Shown here one piece after another: positions 7,886 through 15,319 of a DNA stretch of 18,475 bases. Every line of letters begins with the position of its first letter. Position 1 is the stretch's first letter. The stretch covers positions 1 to 18,475 of the forward strand of contig ONVT01000139.1 of the NCBI GenBank assembly GCA_900321365.1. Direction: 5' to 3'. The notes beneath the pieces were generated by a model that was not told the origin of the DNA, did no database searches, and saw only the letters and a list, made by a program, of their open reading frames with translations. The stretch is from an uncultured Eubacteriales bacterium (lineage in GTDB: Bacteria; Bacillota_A; Clostridia; Lachnospirales; Lachnospiraceae). A program made the translations under genes and the position numbers.

Positions 7886-7905
7886 TACATAAATGAGGAA
7901 ATAAC

Positions 7906-8640
7906 ATGGTTCTTTCACGCCGGCTCAGGGCCGTATCGGATCTTGTGACGCAGGGAAACCGCCTTGCCGATATCGGGACGGATCACGCGTTCGTTCCGAT
8001 CTTTCTCGTGGAGGAAGGAAGGATTCCCTTCGCGGTTGCGATGGATGTCAATGCCGGCCCCCTGGAGCGCGCCAGGGATCATATCCTTGCCCATGGCCTG
8101 GAGGACAGGATCCTTACCCGTCTTGGCGACGGTCTTCAGGCGCTGGAAGAGGGAGAGGCGGATACGGTCCTGATCGCCGGGATGGGCGGGGCTCTGACCG
8201 TGCGGATCCTGGAGATGCGCGGCGGCCTGGACAGCGAGGTGAAGGAGCTGGTGCTGCAGCCCCAGTCAGAGATCGCCTCCGTCCGGAGATATCTGGAAAA
8301 AACCGGCTGGAGAATTGACCGGGAACAGATGGTTCTGGAGGACGGAAAGTATTATCAGATGATGTGCTGCCATCCTGGACGGATGGAGCTGACAGACGCA
8401 CAGGCGCTTTACGGGCCGTGCCTGATGAGGGACAGGCCCGACGTCTGGACCGGATACCTGAAATGGAGAAGGGGGATCCTGGAGAGAAACCTGTCCCGAC
8501 TTGAACAGGCGCAGGGAGAGCGCGGAGAGATAAGACGCGCTGAGATCCGCGCAGAACTGGACCTTTTGAAACATTTAAGGACTTGTACAGGTTTTTTCTG
8601 TACAGTTCCTGATCGATGTCAAGCTGCTTTTGATGCGTGA
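7906..8640 (+). CDS. trmK: tRNA (adenine(22)-N(1))-methyltransferase
   Basis: TrmK makes m1A at position 22 of tRNAs using S-adenosylmethionine. The Rossmann-fold motifs are clear: LADIGTDHAFVPIFL (20-34, SAM binding), VAMDVNAGPLERAR (acidic loop), RLGDGLQAL (72-80) and VLIAGMGGALTVRILE (88-103, the family's signature). A C-terminal coiled-coil-like helical arm follows (about 170-224). The length of 244 is near normal for the family. The start is supported by GAGGA 7-8 bases upstream. It follows dnaG in a typical replication/translation cluster, but nif3 (yqfO), often the next gene, is replaced by the iron transporter. The last 20 or so residues (TCTGFFCTVPDRCQAAFDA) do not look like the rest of the helical arm and may be read-through into rearranged DNA. 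Confidence 0.93.
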   Translation: MVLSRRLRAVSDLVTQGNRLADIGTDHAFVPIFLVEEGRIPFAVAMDVNAGPLERARDHILAHGLEDRILTRLGDGLQALEEGEADTVLIAGMGGALTVRILEMRGGLDSEVKELVLQPQSEIASVRRYLEKTGWRIDREQMVLEDGKYYQMMCCHPGRMELTDAQALYGPCLMRDRPDVWTGYLKWRRGILERNLSRLEQAQGERGEIRRAEIRAELDLLKHLRTCTGFFCTVPDRCQAAFDA

Positions 8641-8677
8641 TAAAGGATTCTTCGTCCGCGGGCAGCGAGTATTCCAT
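8570..8677 (-). pseudogene. protein-like antisense fragment at the trmK-feoAB junction
   Basis: On the minus strand an ATG (complement of 8675-8677) opens MEYSLPADEESFITHQKQ, then LDIDQELYRKNLYKSLN, a balanced, protein-like sequence, before the frame runs into the antisense of trmK. No ribosome site precedes this ATG and the frame beyond is a shadow, so it is not an intact gene. It could be an inverted fragment of a lost gene left by a rearrangement. I do not recognise the family. Confidence 0.2.
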
Positions 8678-8697
8678 CTTAAAAAAGGAAGCATGAG

Positions 8698-11037
8698 ATG
8701 ACACTGAAGGAATTACAGGCAGGGCAGAGCGCCCGGATCGAATCGGTCGGCGGAGAGGGTGCCCTCAGACAGCATTTTCTGGACATGGGGGTGATACCCG
8801 GCGCGGAGGTTACACTGGTCAAGTTCGCGCCGCTGGGAGACCCGATGGAGCTGAGGATCCACGGGTATGAACTGACACTGCGTCTGGATGACGCCGGGAA
8901 GATCGAAGTGACCCGGGTGGAGGAGCCAAAGAAGATTGTTTCGGAGGAGAGGGGAAAGAAGGTTCCCCATCCGTTCATCGGAGAGCCGGGCATCCATCAT
9001 GTGAAGGATGAGTCGGAGCCGTTCCCGGAAAACCACGTGCTGACATTTGCGCTGGTCGGCAACCAGAACAGCGGAAAGACAACCCTGTTCAACCAGCTCA
9101 CCGGGTCGAATCAGCATGTCGGGAACTTTCCGGGCGTCACGGTGGACCGGAAGGACGGAGCGATCCGCGGATACGCAAACACAAGGATCACCGATCTTCC
9201 GGGCATCTATTCCATGTCCCCCTACTCCAGCGAGGAGATTGTGTCACGAAATTTTGTCCTGCAGGACAAGCCGGATGCAGTGATCAATATTGTGGACGCG
9301 ACCAACATCAAGAGGAACCTGTATCTGACGATGCAGCTTCTGGAGATGGATGTGCCGGTGGTTGTCGCCCTGAACATGATGGACGAGATGAGGGAAAACG
9401 GCGGATCGGTCGACATCAACGCGATGGAGACTTTGTTCCAGACGCCGGTTGTCCCTATCTCTGCCGCAAAAAATGAAGGCGTGTCGGAGCTGGTGGAGCA
9501 TGCAGTCCATATCGCCCGCTATCAGGAAAAGCCTGGTCGGCAGGATTTTTGCCTTCCGGGAGAGAACGGCGGCGCGGTACACCGCAGTCTCCACGCGGTG
9601 GAAAGCCTGATCGAGGACCATGCCGAAAAGGCAGCCCTTCCCCTGCGCTTCTGCGCGACAAAGGCGCTGGAGGGCGACCATATGATTCTGAAACAGCTTG
9701 AGCTGGACCAGAATGAGCTCGAGACGTTGGAGCACATCGCGCTCCAGATGGAGAAGGAGCGCGGCCTGGACAGGAACGCCGCGATTGCTGACATGCGGTT
9801 CGCGTTCATCGACAAGGTCTGTGAGGAGTGCGTGACGCAGCCGGCTGAGAGCAGGGAGCGGATCCGGTCCGAGAAGCTTGACCGTGTCCTGACAGGAAAA
9901 TGGACCGCTCTGCCGATCTTTATTGTCATCATGGGGCTGGTCTTCTTCCTGACGTTTAATGTGATCGGCGCGTGGCTTCAGGGAATCCTGGAGATGGGGA
10001 TCGGAGCGATGACTGACTGGGCAGACGCGGCCCTGACGGCAGGAAACGCGAATCCTGTCCTCCACAGCCTCATCATCAAGGGAATCTTTGAGGGCGTCGG
10101 GAGTGTTCTCAGCTTCCTGCCCATAGTCGTTGTGATGTTCTTCTTTCTGTCGATCCTGGAGGACAGCGGGTATATCGCGCGGGTTGCGTTTTTCATGGAC
10201 AATATGCTGAGGAAGATCGGCCTGTCAGGCAGGAGTATTGTCCCGCTCCTGATCGGATTCGGCTGCTCCGTTCCGGCCGTGATGGCGACACGGACGCTTC
10301 CCAGTGACCGGGACAGGAAGATGACAATTCTCCTGACGCCGTTTATGAGCTGTACGGCAAAGCTGCCGATCTACGCGTTTTTTGTCAATGCGTTCTTCCC
10401 GAAGCAGGGCGGACTGATCATGGTGGGGCTGTATGTTCTCGGGATTATCCTGGGGATCCTGTTCGCCTTCCTGCTCAAGGGCGTGCTGTTCAAGGGCGAG
10501 GCGGTCCCGTTCGTTATGGAACTTCCCAACTACCGGCTGCCCAGCGTGCGGAGTACCATCCAGCTGATGTGGGAGAAGGCAAAAGACTTCCTCCAGAGGG
10601 CATTTTCCGTGATCCTGATCGCTACGGTGGTGGTCTGGTTCCTGCAGAGCTTTGACCTGAGCCTGGCGATGGTGACAAATTCCGCGGACAGCATCCTGGC
10701 GCGCATTTCCGGCTTCCTGGTGCCGCTGATGAGTCCGCTCGGCCTGGGAGACTGGCGGATCGTGACGTCCCTGATCTCCGGTTTCATGGCGAAGGAGAGT
10801 GTCGTATCCGTTTTGAATGTTGTCTTTGAAGCGGAAGGCGGCGTGACGGCCGTGATTCAGCCAGCCGCCGCGGGATGCCTGCTGGTCTTCTGTCTGCTGT
10901 ACACACCCTGTGTCGCTGCGATCGCATCGATCCGAAGGGAAATGGGAAGGCTGTGGGCAGTCGGGGTCGCGCTCACGCAGTGTGTAATCGCCTGGATTGT
11001 GGCATACCTGCTCCACTTTCTGTTTCTGCTGCTGTGA
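8698..11037 (+). CDS. feoB: FeoA-FeoB fusion, ferrous iron transporter
   Basis: This 779-residue membrane protein imports Fe2+. Residues 1-75 form a FeoA (SH3-like) domain (LKELQAGQSARIESVGG ... HFLDMGVIPGAEVTLV). A linker of about 40 residues leads into the FeoB G-domain: G1 GNQNSGKT (121-128), G3 DLPG (166-169), G4 NMMD (226-229), G5 SAAK (255-258). After a helical GDI-like region comes the membrane part (from about 400) with the two Gate regions, including GFGCSVPAVMATRTL and FMAKESVVSVLNVVF. FeoA and FeoB are usually separate genes; the fusion is a known variant in some Clostridia and Bacteroidota. The start has AGGAAG 6 bases upstream; an out-of-frame ATG lies at 8693. The downstream Cys-rich gene supports the assignment. 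No Fur box was recognised. Confidence 0.96.
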   Translation: MTLKELQAGQSARIESVGGEGALRQHFLDMGVIPGAEVTLVKFAPLGDPMELRIHGYELTLRLDDAGKIEVTRVEEPKKIVSEERGKKVPHPFIGEPGIHHVKDESEPFPENHVLTFALVGNQNSGKTTLFNQLTGSNQHVGNFPGVTVDRKDGAIRGYANTRITDLPGIYSMSPYSSEEIVSRNFVLQDKPDAVINIVDATNIKRNLYLTMQLLEMDVPVVVALNMMDEMRENGGSVDINAMETLFQTPVVPISAAKNEGVSELVEHAVHIARYQEKPGRQDFCLPGENGGAVHRSLHAVESLIEDHAEKAALPLRFCATKALEGDHMILKQLELDQNELETLEHIALQMEKERGLDRNAAIADMRFAFIDKVCEECVTQPAESRERIRSEKLDRVLTGKWTALPIFIVIMGLVFFLTFNVIGAWLQGILEMGIGAMTDWADAALTAGNANPVLHSLIIKGIFEGVGSVLSFLPIVVVMFFFLSILEDSGYIARVAFFMDNMLRKIGLSGRSIVPLLIGFGCSVPAVMATRTLPSDRDRKMTILLTPFMSCTAKLPIYAFFVNAFFPKQGGLIMVGLYVLGIILGILFAFLLKGVLFKGEAVPFVMELPNYRLPSVRSTIQLMWEKAKDFLQRAFSVILIATVVVWFLQSFDLSLAMVTNSADSILARISGFLVPLMSPLGLGDWRIVTSLISGFMAKESVVSVLNVVFEAEGGVTAVIQPAAAGCLLVFCLLYTPCVAAIASIRREMGRLWAVGVALTQCVIAWIVAYLLHFLFLLL

Positions 11038-11121
11038 AGAACAGATCCTAAACAGGAAGCAGGATGGTCAGGTTATTCATTGACAGGTACAGACAGCGGG
11101 AAGGAGATAGAGGAAGAGAAG

Positions 11122-11307
11122 ATGAATCTGCTGGATGTTGTTCTGGTTATCGTTCTTGCGGCTGTGATCGGTGCGGCACTGTATAAATGTATCTCCGTTC
11201 GGAAGAGAGGAAGCTGTTCCTGCGGCTGTTCTTCCTGTCCGGGGAATGCCTGTTGCGTGAAAACAGGAAACAGAGAAAACGGGAACAGGGATGGCAACAC
11301 AAAATGA
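11122..11307 (+). CDS. FeoB-associated Cys-rich membrane protein
   Basis: A 61-residue single-pass protein: the N-terminal hydrophobic helix (LLDVVLVIVLAAVIGAALY) is followed by a basic stretch and a cysteine cluster (CSCGCSSCPGNACC). This is the layout of the small FeoB-associated proteins found directly after feoB in many Bacillota, thought to help deliver or handle iron at the transporter. The ATG at 11122 is preferred over an upstream TTG at 11080 because a GAGGAAGAG ribosome site lies just before it and the hydrophobic helix then begins almost at once. The gene starts 84 bases after feoAB and is probably cotranscribed. The exact biochemical role of the family is not established. Confidence 0.88.
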   Translation: MNLLDVVLVIVLAAVIGAALYKCISVRKRGSCSCGCSSCPGNACCVKTGNRENGNRDGNTK

Positions 11308-11385
11308 CCTGATTCCACAGCTGCCGCTGCGGGATTGTCAGGAAACTATGGAAAAAAACAGCATCTGTGAGGAAAGGATGAGACT

Positions 11386-12315
11386 ATGGAAGTTCTGTGC
11401 ATCGGACTTGCTGTGATGGATATCTCAGCCAGGCCCATCAGCAGGGATATGGAGTGGCAGGAGAAGCAGAGCATCTCCGAGATCGGGATACAGCTGGGCG
11501 GAGACGCGGTCAACCAGGGAGTTTTCCTGAAGAAGCTCGGGATGGATTGCGGGCTGAACATCTGCATAGGAGCGGACAGTACCGGCATGATGCTGAAGGG
11601 AGCCCTGGAACAGAACGGGGTGGATACCTCCCTGGTCTGTGTGCGGGAAGGCGTGCGGACAGGTACCTCCCTTGTCATCATCGACCAGAAGGGCGAGAGG
11701 AGGATCTTCTCAGCCAGCGGTTCGGAGCGGGAGATCCGGATGGAGGATCTGCCCGACCCGGTTCCTAAGGGAGTGAAGGCAATCTCCCTGGCCAGCCTCT
11801 TCGGGCTGGACAACCTGGAGAGGAGCGGGCTGGAGAAGTACCTGGAGCGTGCGAGGGATCGTGGGATCCTGGTGTTTGCGGATACTGTTTATGACAAGAA
11901 CGGGATCGGGCTGAACGGAATCCGGCACCTGCTTCCACAGATTGATTATTTTCTTCCAAGCAGCTATGAGGCGGAAACCATGAGCCGGAAGGGATCGCCC
12001 GAGGCGTGTGCCGCGTTTTTCAGGGAACAGGGAGTGAAAAATGTCCTCATCAAGTGCGGAGCGGACGGGATCTTCGCGGATACAGAGTCCTTCCGCGGAT
12101 GGGTCAGCGCCATGAAGGTGGATCCTGTTGATACGACGGGAGCCGGGGATTGTTTTGCCGCAGCCTTCATCACGGGGATTGTAAAGGGATATGACGTAAA
12201 GGAGGCATGCTCTCTTGCCTGCTGCGCCGCTTCCTACAGCACGCTGTTCCTGGGGGCCTCCACGGCGGAGATTACCTGGGACAAGGTTCTGTCGCTCGCG
12301 GCGGATCGTTTTTGA
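11386..12315 (+). CDS. PfkB-family carbohydrate/nucleoside kinase
   Basis: A 309-residue ribokinase-fold kinase. The N-terminal opening VLCIGLAVMDISARP, the substrate-side GG motif (IQLGGDAVNQGVFLKKLG, about 36-53) and the C-terminal signature DTTGAGDCFAAAFITG (249-264) are all present; Asp255 in GAGD is the catalytic base of the family. The product should phosphorylate a sugar or nucleoside with ATP in the cytosol. The substrate cannot be named: ribokinase, fructokinase and nucleoside kinases share these motifs. A GAGGAAAGG ribosome site lies about 8 bases upstream of the ATG. It sits between the iron operon and the S41-like gene, with neither neighbour suggesting a substrate. The fructose released by the amylosucrase-like enzyme is one conceivable substrate, but the genes are 6.6 kb apart and this is speculation. 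Confidence 0.9.
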   Translation: MEVLCIGLAVMDISARPISRDMEWQEKQSISEIGIQLGGDAVNQGVFLKKLGMDCGLNICIGADSTGMMLKGALEQNGVDTSLVCVREGVRTGTSLVIIDQKGERRIFSASGSEREIRMEDLPDPVPKGVKAISLASLFGLDNLERSGLEKYLERARDRGILVFADTVYDKNGIGLNGIRHLLPQIDYFLPSSYEAETMSRKGSPEACAAFFREQGVKNVLIKCGADGIFADTESFRGWVSAMKVDPVDTTGAGDCFAAAFITGIVKGYDVKEACSLACCAASYSTLFLGASTAEITWDKVLSLAADRF

Positions 12316-12417
12316 GCAGCCACATGGATCGCATCTGTATGTGTAACGACAGAAACCGCTGTAACAGGATTCATAAGCTGTTTCTGGACAGATCCCGCAC
12401 AAAAGGAAGGAGAGAAG

Positions 12418-14256
12418 ATGAGACGAAGAATTACCGCCGCCATTCTGTCAGCTGCCCTGATCTGCAGTGCCCTGAGCGTTTCTGCCCTGGCGAAGGATCA
12501 GTTAAAGACGGACGAACCTCCTGTTCCGGGCGTGGAGGAGGGACTGGCGAAGCAGGAAGAAAGCGGATCCGCAAAGCAGGGAAAGGACGGATCCGTGTCT
12601 GTTTCGAAAAAGACATTTCCCGTTTATGTGTATGACATAGACACTTCTTTTGACATGCCGGTATACTTCGCAGATGACGTGACGGATCTTCCGTATGTCG
12701 ACCTGAAGGACTGGGGGGATGTGATGGTTACCATCTATCATCTGCTGGGCTATGACGACTATGATCTCTATTATGAACAGGATGGAGGAGTGTTTCAGTA
12801 CACCAGGGAAAACAATTATTCCACGCTGTTTGATTTTGATAAGGATCAGATCCTGTTTGAGGACTATGACGCGTTTATCCATGTTCCGGGAGACACATCC
12901 CTGCTGGATATGGTCACCGCCGATTCCTATGACGACGAGGGCAATTCACTCCTGTTCGAGAGGATCGAGAAAGGGTCATTTGACCGGTACGGAAAAGAGA
13001 TCGAGCTTGACCTGAAAAACTATGATATCCCGCTCTATTATGTGGAAGATGAGGAGCTCTATCTGGTTCCCCTGCAGACGATGGGAGATTTCCTTCTGTC
13101 CCTTCCGCTCGGATTCAACTCCTTCTTCAACGAGGAGGCAGTATATCTGACAACCCAGGACGGACTGTGGGAGAGTGACGAAACGCTGACGCCGCTGGGG
13201 GAGTCCTATTATTCGGCTCCTTACGGGAAAATGAGCGAGCCTCTCGCATGGTTCAATTACTGTGAACTGTGCCTGGCCCTGGACAATCTGTACGGACTGA
13301 AGGAGATTCATGATATCGAGGTCTTCGACAATATCTTCACGGAGACAGGATATAAACAGGATCTGTGCAGCACGGATTCCAATGTCGCGGACGGCGCGCT
13401 GAATGATTTCATCTCTTACTACCTGGACGACCTTCATTCCGGATTTACCTTCTTTTCCTACCGCACAGAGGACATGCAGACGATCGGGGGAGAAGGGCTT
13501 TCCTCCCTTCAGGACACCGAAACCGGAGAAATCTATTTTTCGGCCAGGGATCAGGCGGAGGAAGAAATTCTCAGCTATGAGGAAGTAGGTAATACGGCTT
13601 ACGTCACCTTTGACGCGTTCAGCATGCAGATGGATCCCTCCGATTACTATGAGGAGGATCTGGAGATAGACGCGGATCCCTCGTCCGGGTCTCTGGATAC
13701 CATATCGCTGATCCTCTACGCGCAGGAACAGATCTGCAGGGAGGACAGTCCGGTGGAGAACGTCGTGATTGACCTGAGCCTGAACGGTGGAGGTGAGCTG
13801 GACGCGGCCGCCTTCGTATGCGCATGGTTCCTGGGAGAGACTTCCCTGAGCATCAGGAGTTCCCTGACGGGTGCGGTTTCAACGGGCAAATACAAGGCGG
13901 ATACGAACCTGGACGGTCTGTTTGACGAAGATGACACTCTGTCAGGAAGGAACCTGCTCTGCCTGATCGGGCCATACAGCTTCTCCTGCGGCAATCTCGT
14001 CCCGAGCGTTTTCAAATCCTCTCAGAAGGTGATTCTTCTGGGCCGCGAATCCGGAGGCGGAAGCTGCTCGATCCTGCCGATGTCCACGGCTTGCGGCGCG
14101 ATCTTCCAGATTTCCTCACCGTACCGCATGTCTTACCTGAAGAACGGATCCTACTATGATATTGACAGGGGGATCGACCCGGACTGCCTGATCGTGAAGC
14201 CTGGGAACTTTTATGACAGACAGGCTCTGACAGAGTACATCAACGCTCTGTTCTGA
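12418..14256 (+). CDS. secreted S41-family peptidase-like protein
   Basis: The 612-residue product has a signal peptide (MRRRITAAILSAALICSALS with ALA-KD near residue 26 as a likely cleavage site), so it is exported. The C-terminal half is an S41 (C-terminal processing/tricorn-like) fold: LDDLHSGFTFF with His340, DLSLNGGGELDAAAF, GPYSFSCGNLVPS with candidate nucleophile Ser523, and LLGRESGGGS. The position of the Lys in Ser/Lys-type members is Gly548 here, as in tricorn/IRBP-like S41 proteins that use His/Glu instead. Residues 495-506 (DTNLDGLFDEDD) match an EF-hand-type calcium loop. The N-terminal half (about 60-300) is acidic, Tyr/Asp-rich and of unknown role. The start has a strong AAGGAAGGAG ribosome site. 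The stop lies 2 bases before cbiB, so they are probably cotranscribed. Substrate unknown. Confidence 0.8.
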   Translation: MRRRITAAILSAALICSALSVSALAKDQLKTDEPPVPGVEEGLAKQEESGSAKQGKDGSVSVSKKTFPVYVYDIDTSFDMPVYFADDVTDLPYVDLKDWGDVMVTIYHLLGYDDYDLYYEQDGGVFQYTRENNYSTLFDFDKDQILFEDYDAFIHVPGDTSLLDMVTADSYDDEGNSLLFERIEKGSFDRYGKEIELDLKNYDIPLYYVEDEELYLVPLQTMGDFLLSLPLGFNSFFNEEAVYLTTQDGLWESDETLTPLGESYYSAPYGKMSEPLAWFNYCELCLALDNLYGLKEIHDIEVFDNIFTETGYKQDLCSTDSNVADGALNDFISYYLDDLHSGFTFFSYRTEDMQTIGGEGLSSLQDTETGEIYFSARDQAEEEILSYEEVGNTAYVTFDAFSMQMDPSDYYEEDLEIDADPSSGSLDTISLILYAQEQICREDSPVENVVIDLSLNGGGELDAAAFVCAWFLGETSLSIRSSLTGAVSTGKYKADTNLDGLFDEDDTLSGRNLLCLIGPYSFSCGNLVPSVFKSSQKVILLGRESGGGSCSILPMSTACGAIFQISSPYRMSYLKNGSYYDIDRGIDPDCLIVKPGNFYDRQALTEYINALF

Positions 14257-14258
14257 CT

Positions 14259-15224
14259 ATGATACTGACACTTGCCGTTCTGACGGGCTGTCTGCTTGAC
14301 TTCCTGCTGGGAGATCCCGAAGGGATTCCTCATCCGGTGGTTCTGATGGGAGCGTGCATCACAAAGGCGGAGAGGATCCTTCGGCGCATATTTCCGAAAA
14401 GCCCGAAGGGAGAACTCGCAGGCGGGTGTGTCCTGGCCGCGTTTCTTCCGACGACCGTCTTCCTGATAGCCTTTGTCGCCTGCAGACTCTGCCTGAGGAT
14501 CCATCCCGCGGTGTACTATCTGCTCGAGAGCTTCTGGTGTTATCAGTCACTGGCGGCAAGAGGACTTGCGCGGGAAGCTGAGGGGGTCCGGGGGGCTCTG
14601 ACAGAGCAGGGTCTGGCATCCGCCAGAAAGCAGGTATCGAGAATTGTCGGGCGTGATACGGACGGTCTGGATGGGGCCGGTGTTATCAGGGCGTGTGTGG
14701 AGACGGTGGCAGAAAACTCCTCCGACGGAGTCGCGGCCCCGCTTCTGTACATGCTGATCGGCGGTGCTCCTCTGGCTCTTGCGTATAAGGCGGTCAATAC
14801 GATGGACAGCATGATCGGCTACCGGAATGACCGGTACCTGTTCTTCGGAAGAGCGGCGGCAAGGCTGGATGACATCGTCAATTTCATTCCGAGCCGGATC
14901 ACTGCCCTGTGTTGGATTGCGGCTGCATTCCCCGATCCGGAGGCGGACGGGAAAAATGCCTGGAGGATCTTCCGAAGGGACCGGTGGAATCACCCCAGCC
15001 CGAATTCCGCCCAGCCCGAGTCCGCGTGCGCAGGCGCGCTCCATATCCGCCTTGGCGGTCCGGCATACTACTTCGGCGCTCTTCATGAGAAGCCGCCGAT
15101 CGGGGAGGATGACCGTCCTGTTGAAACGGAGGACATCCGCCGTAGCGTGAGGCTGATGTGGATCAGTTCCGTGCTCCTGCTCGCGGCGGGGATCATCGTC
15201 AGGATCTGCTGTATCCGGGTATGA
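14259..15224 (+). CDS. cbiB: adenosylcobinamide-phosphate synthase
   Basis: This 321-residue integral membrane protein (CbiB, also called CobD) joins adenosylcobyric acid with (R)-1-amino-2-propanol phosphate to give adenosylcobinamide phosphate. The N-terminal LTGCLLDFLLGDPEGIPHPVVLMG, the central ETVAENSSDGVAAPLLYMLIGGAPLALAYKAVNTMDSMIGY region (positions about 149-189, containing the conserved ENSSDG) and DDIVNFIPSRITAL are family hallmarks, with several hydrophobic helices. The length is normal. The ATG follows the upstream stop by 2 bases with no good ribosome site, so translation is probably coupled to the S41-like gene. It opens the cobalamin run; the cobT gene follows after 74 bases. 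Confidence 0.95.
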   Translation: MILTLAVLTGCLLDFLLGDPEGIPHPVVLMGACITKAERILRRIFPKSPKGELAGGCVLAAFLPTTVFLIAFVACRLCLRIHPAVYYLLESFWCYQSLAARGLAREAEGVRGALTEQGLASARKQVSRIVGRDTDGLDGAGVIRACVETVAENSSDGVAAPLLYMLIGGAPLALAYKAVNTMDSMIGYRNDRYLFFGRAAARLDDIVNFIPSRITALCWIAAAFPDPEADGKNAWRIFRRDRWNHPSPNSAQPESACAGALHIRLGGPAYYFGALHEKPPIGEDDRPVETEDIRRSVRLMWISSVLLLAAGIIVRICCIRV

Positions 15225-15227
15225 GAG

Positions 15228-15319
15228 GAAGGATCGTTTGGGCTTGCCAGCGGTTCAAAAGAGCGTTTTCCGTCGATGATGCAGTGTAATCCCTGATTAT
15301 GGAAATGGGCTTTCAGTGG
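15228..15319 (-). pseudogene. protein-like antisense fragment in the cbiB-cobT gap
   Basis: The minus strand of this gap reads VPLKAHFHNQGLHCIIDGKR, then SFEPLASPNDPSSHT: a protein-like sequence with no stop, no ATG start and no ribosome site, bounded upstream by a TGA. The frame continues as a shadow into cbiB. It may be a leftover piece of a gene in opposite orientation. I do not recognise the family. Confidence 0.2.

Noticed and set aside
8584..8604. TGTACAG/CTGTACA hairpin with T-rich loop at the end of trmK as a terminator
   Set aside because: The stem is 7 bp and the T-run is in the loop instead of after the stem; it also lies inside the trmK frame.
9244..10065. 273-codon open frame on the minus strand
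   Set aside because: Antisense to the feoAB G-domain and linker; His/Gln/Arg-rich shadow composition, no domain.
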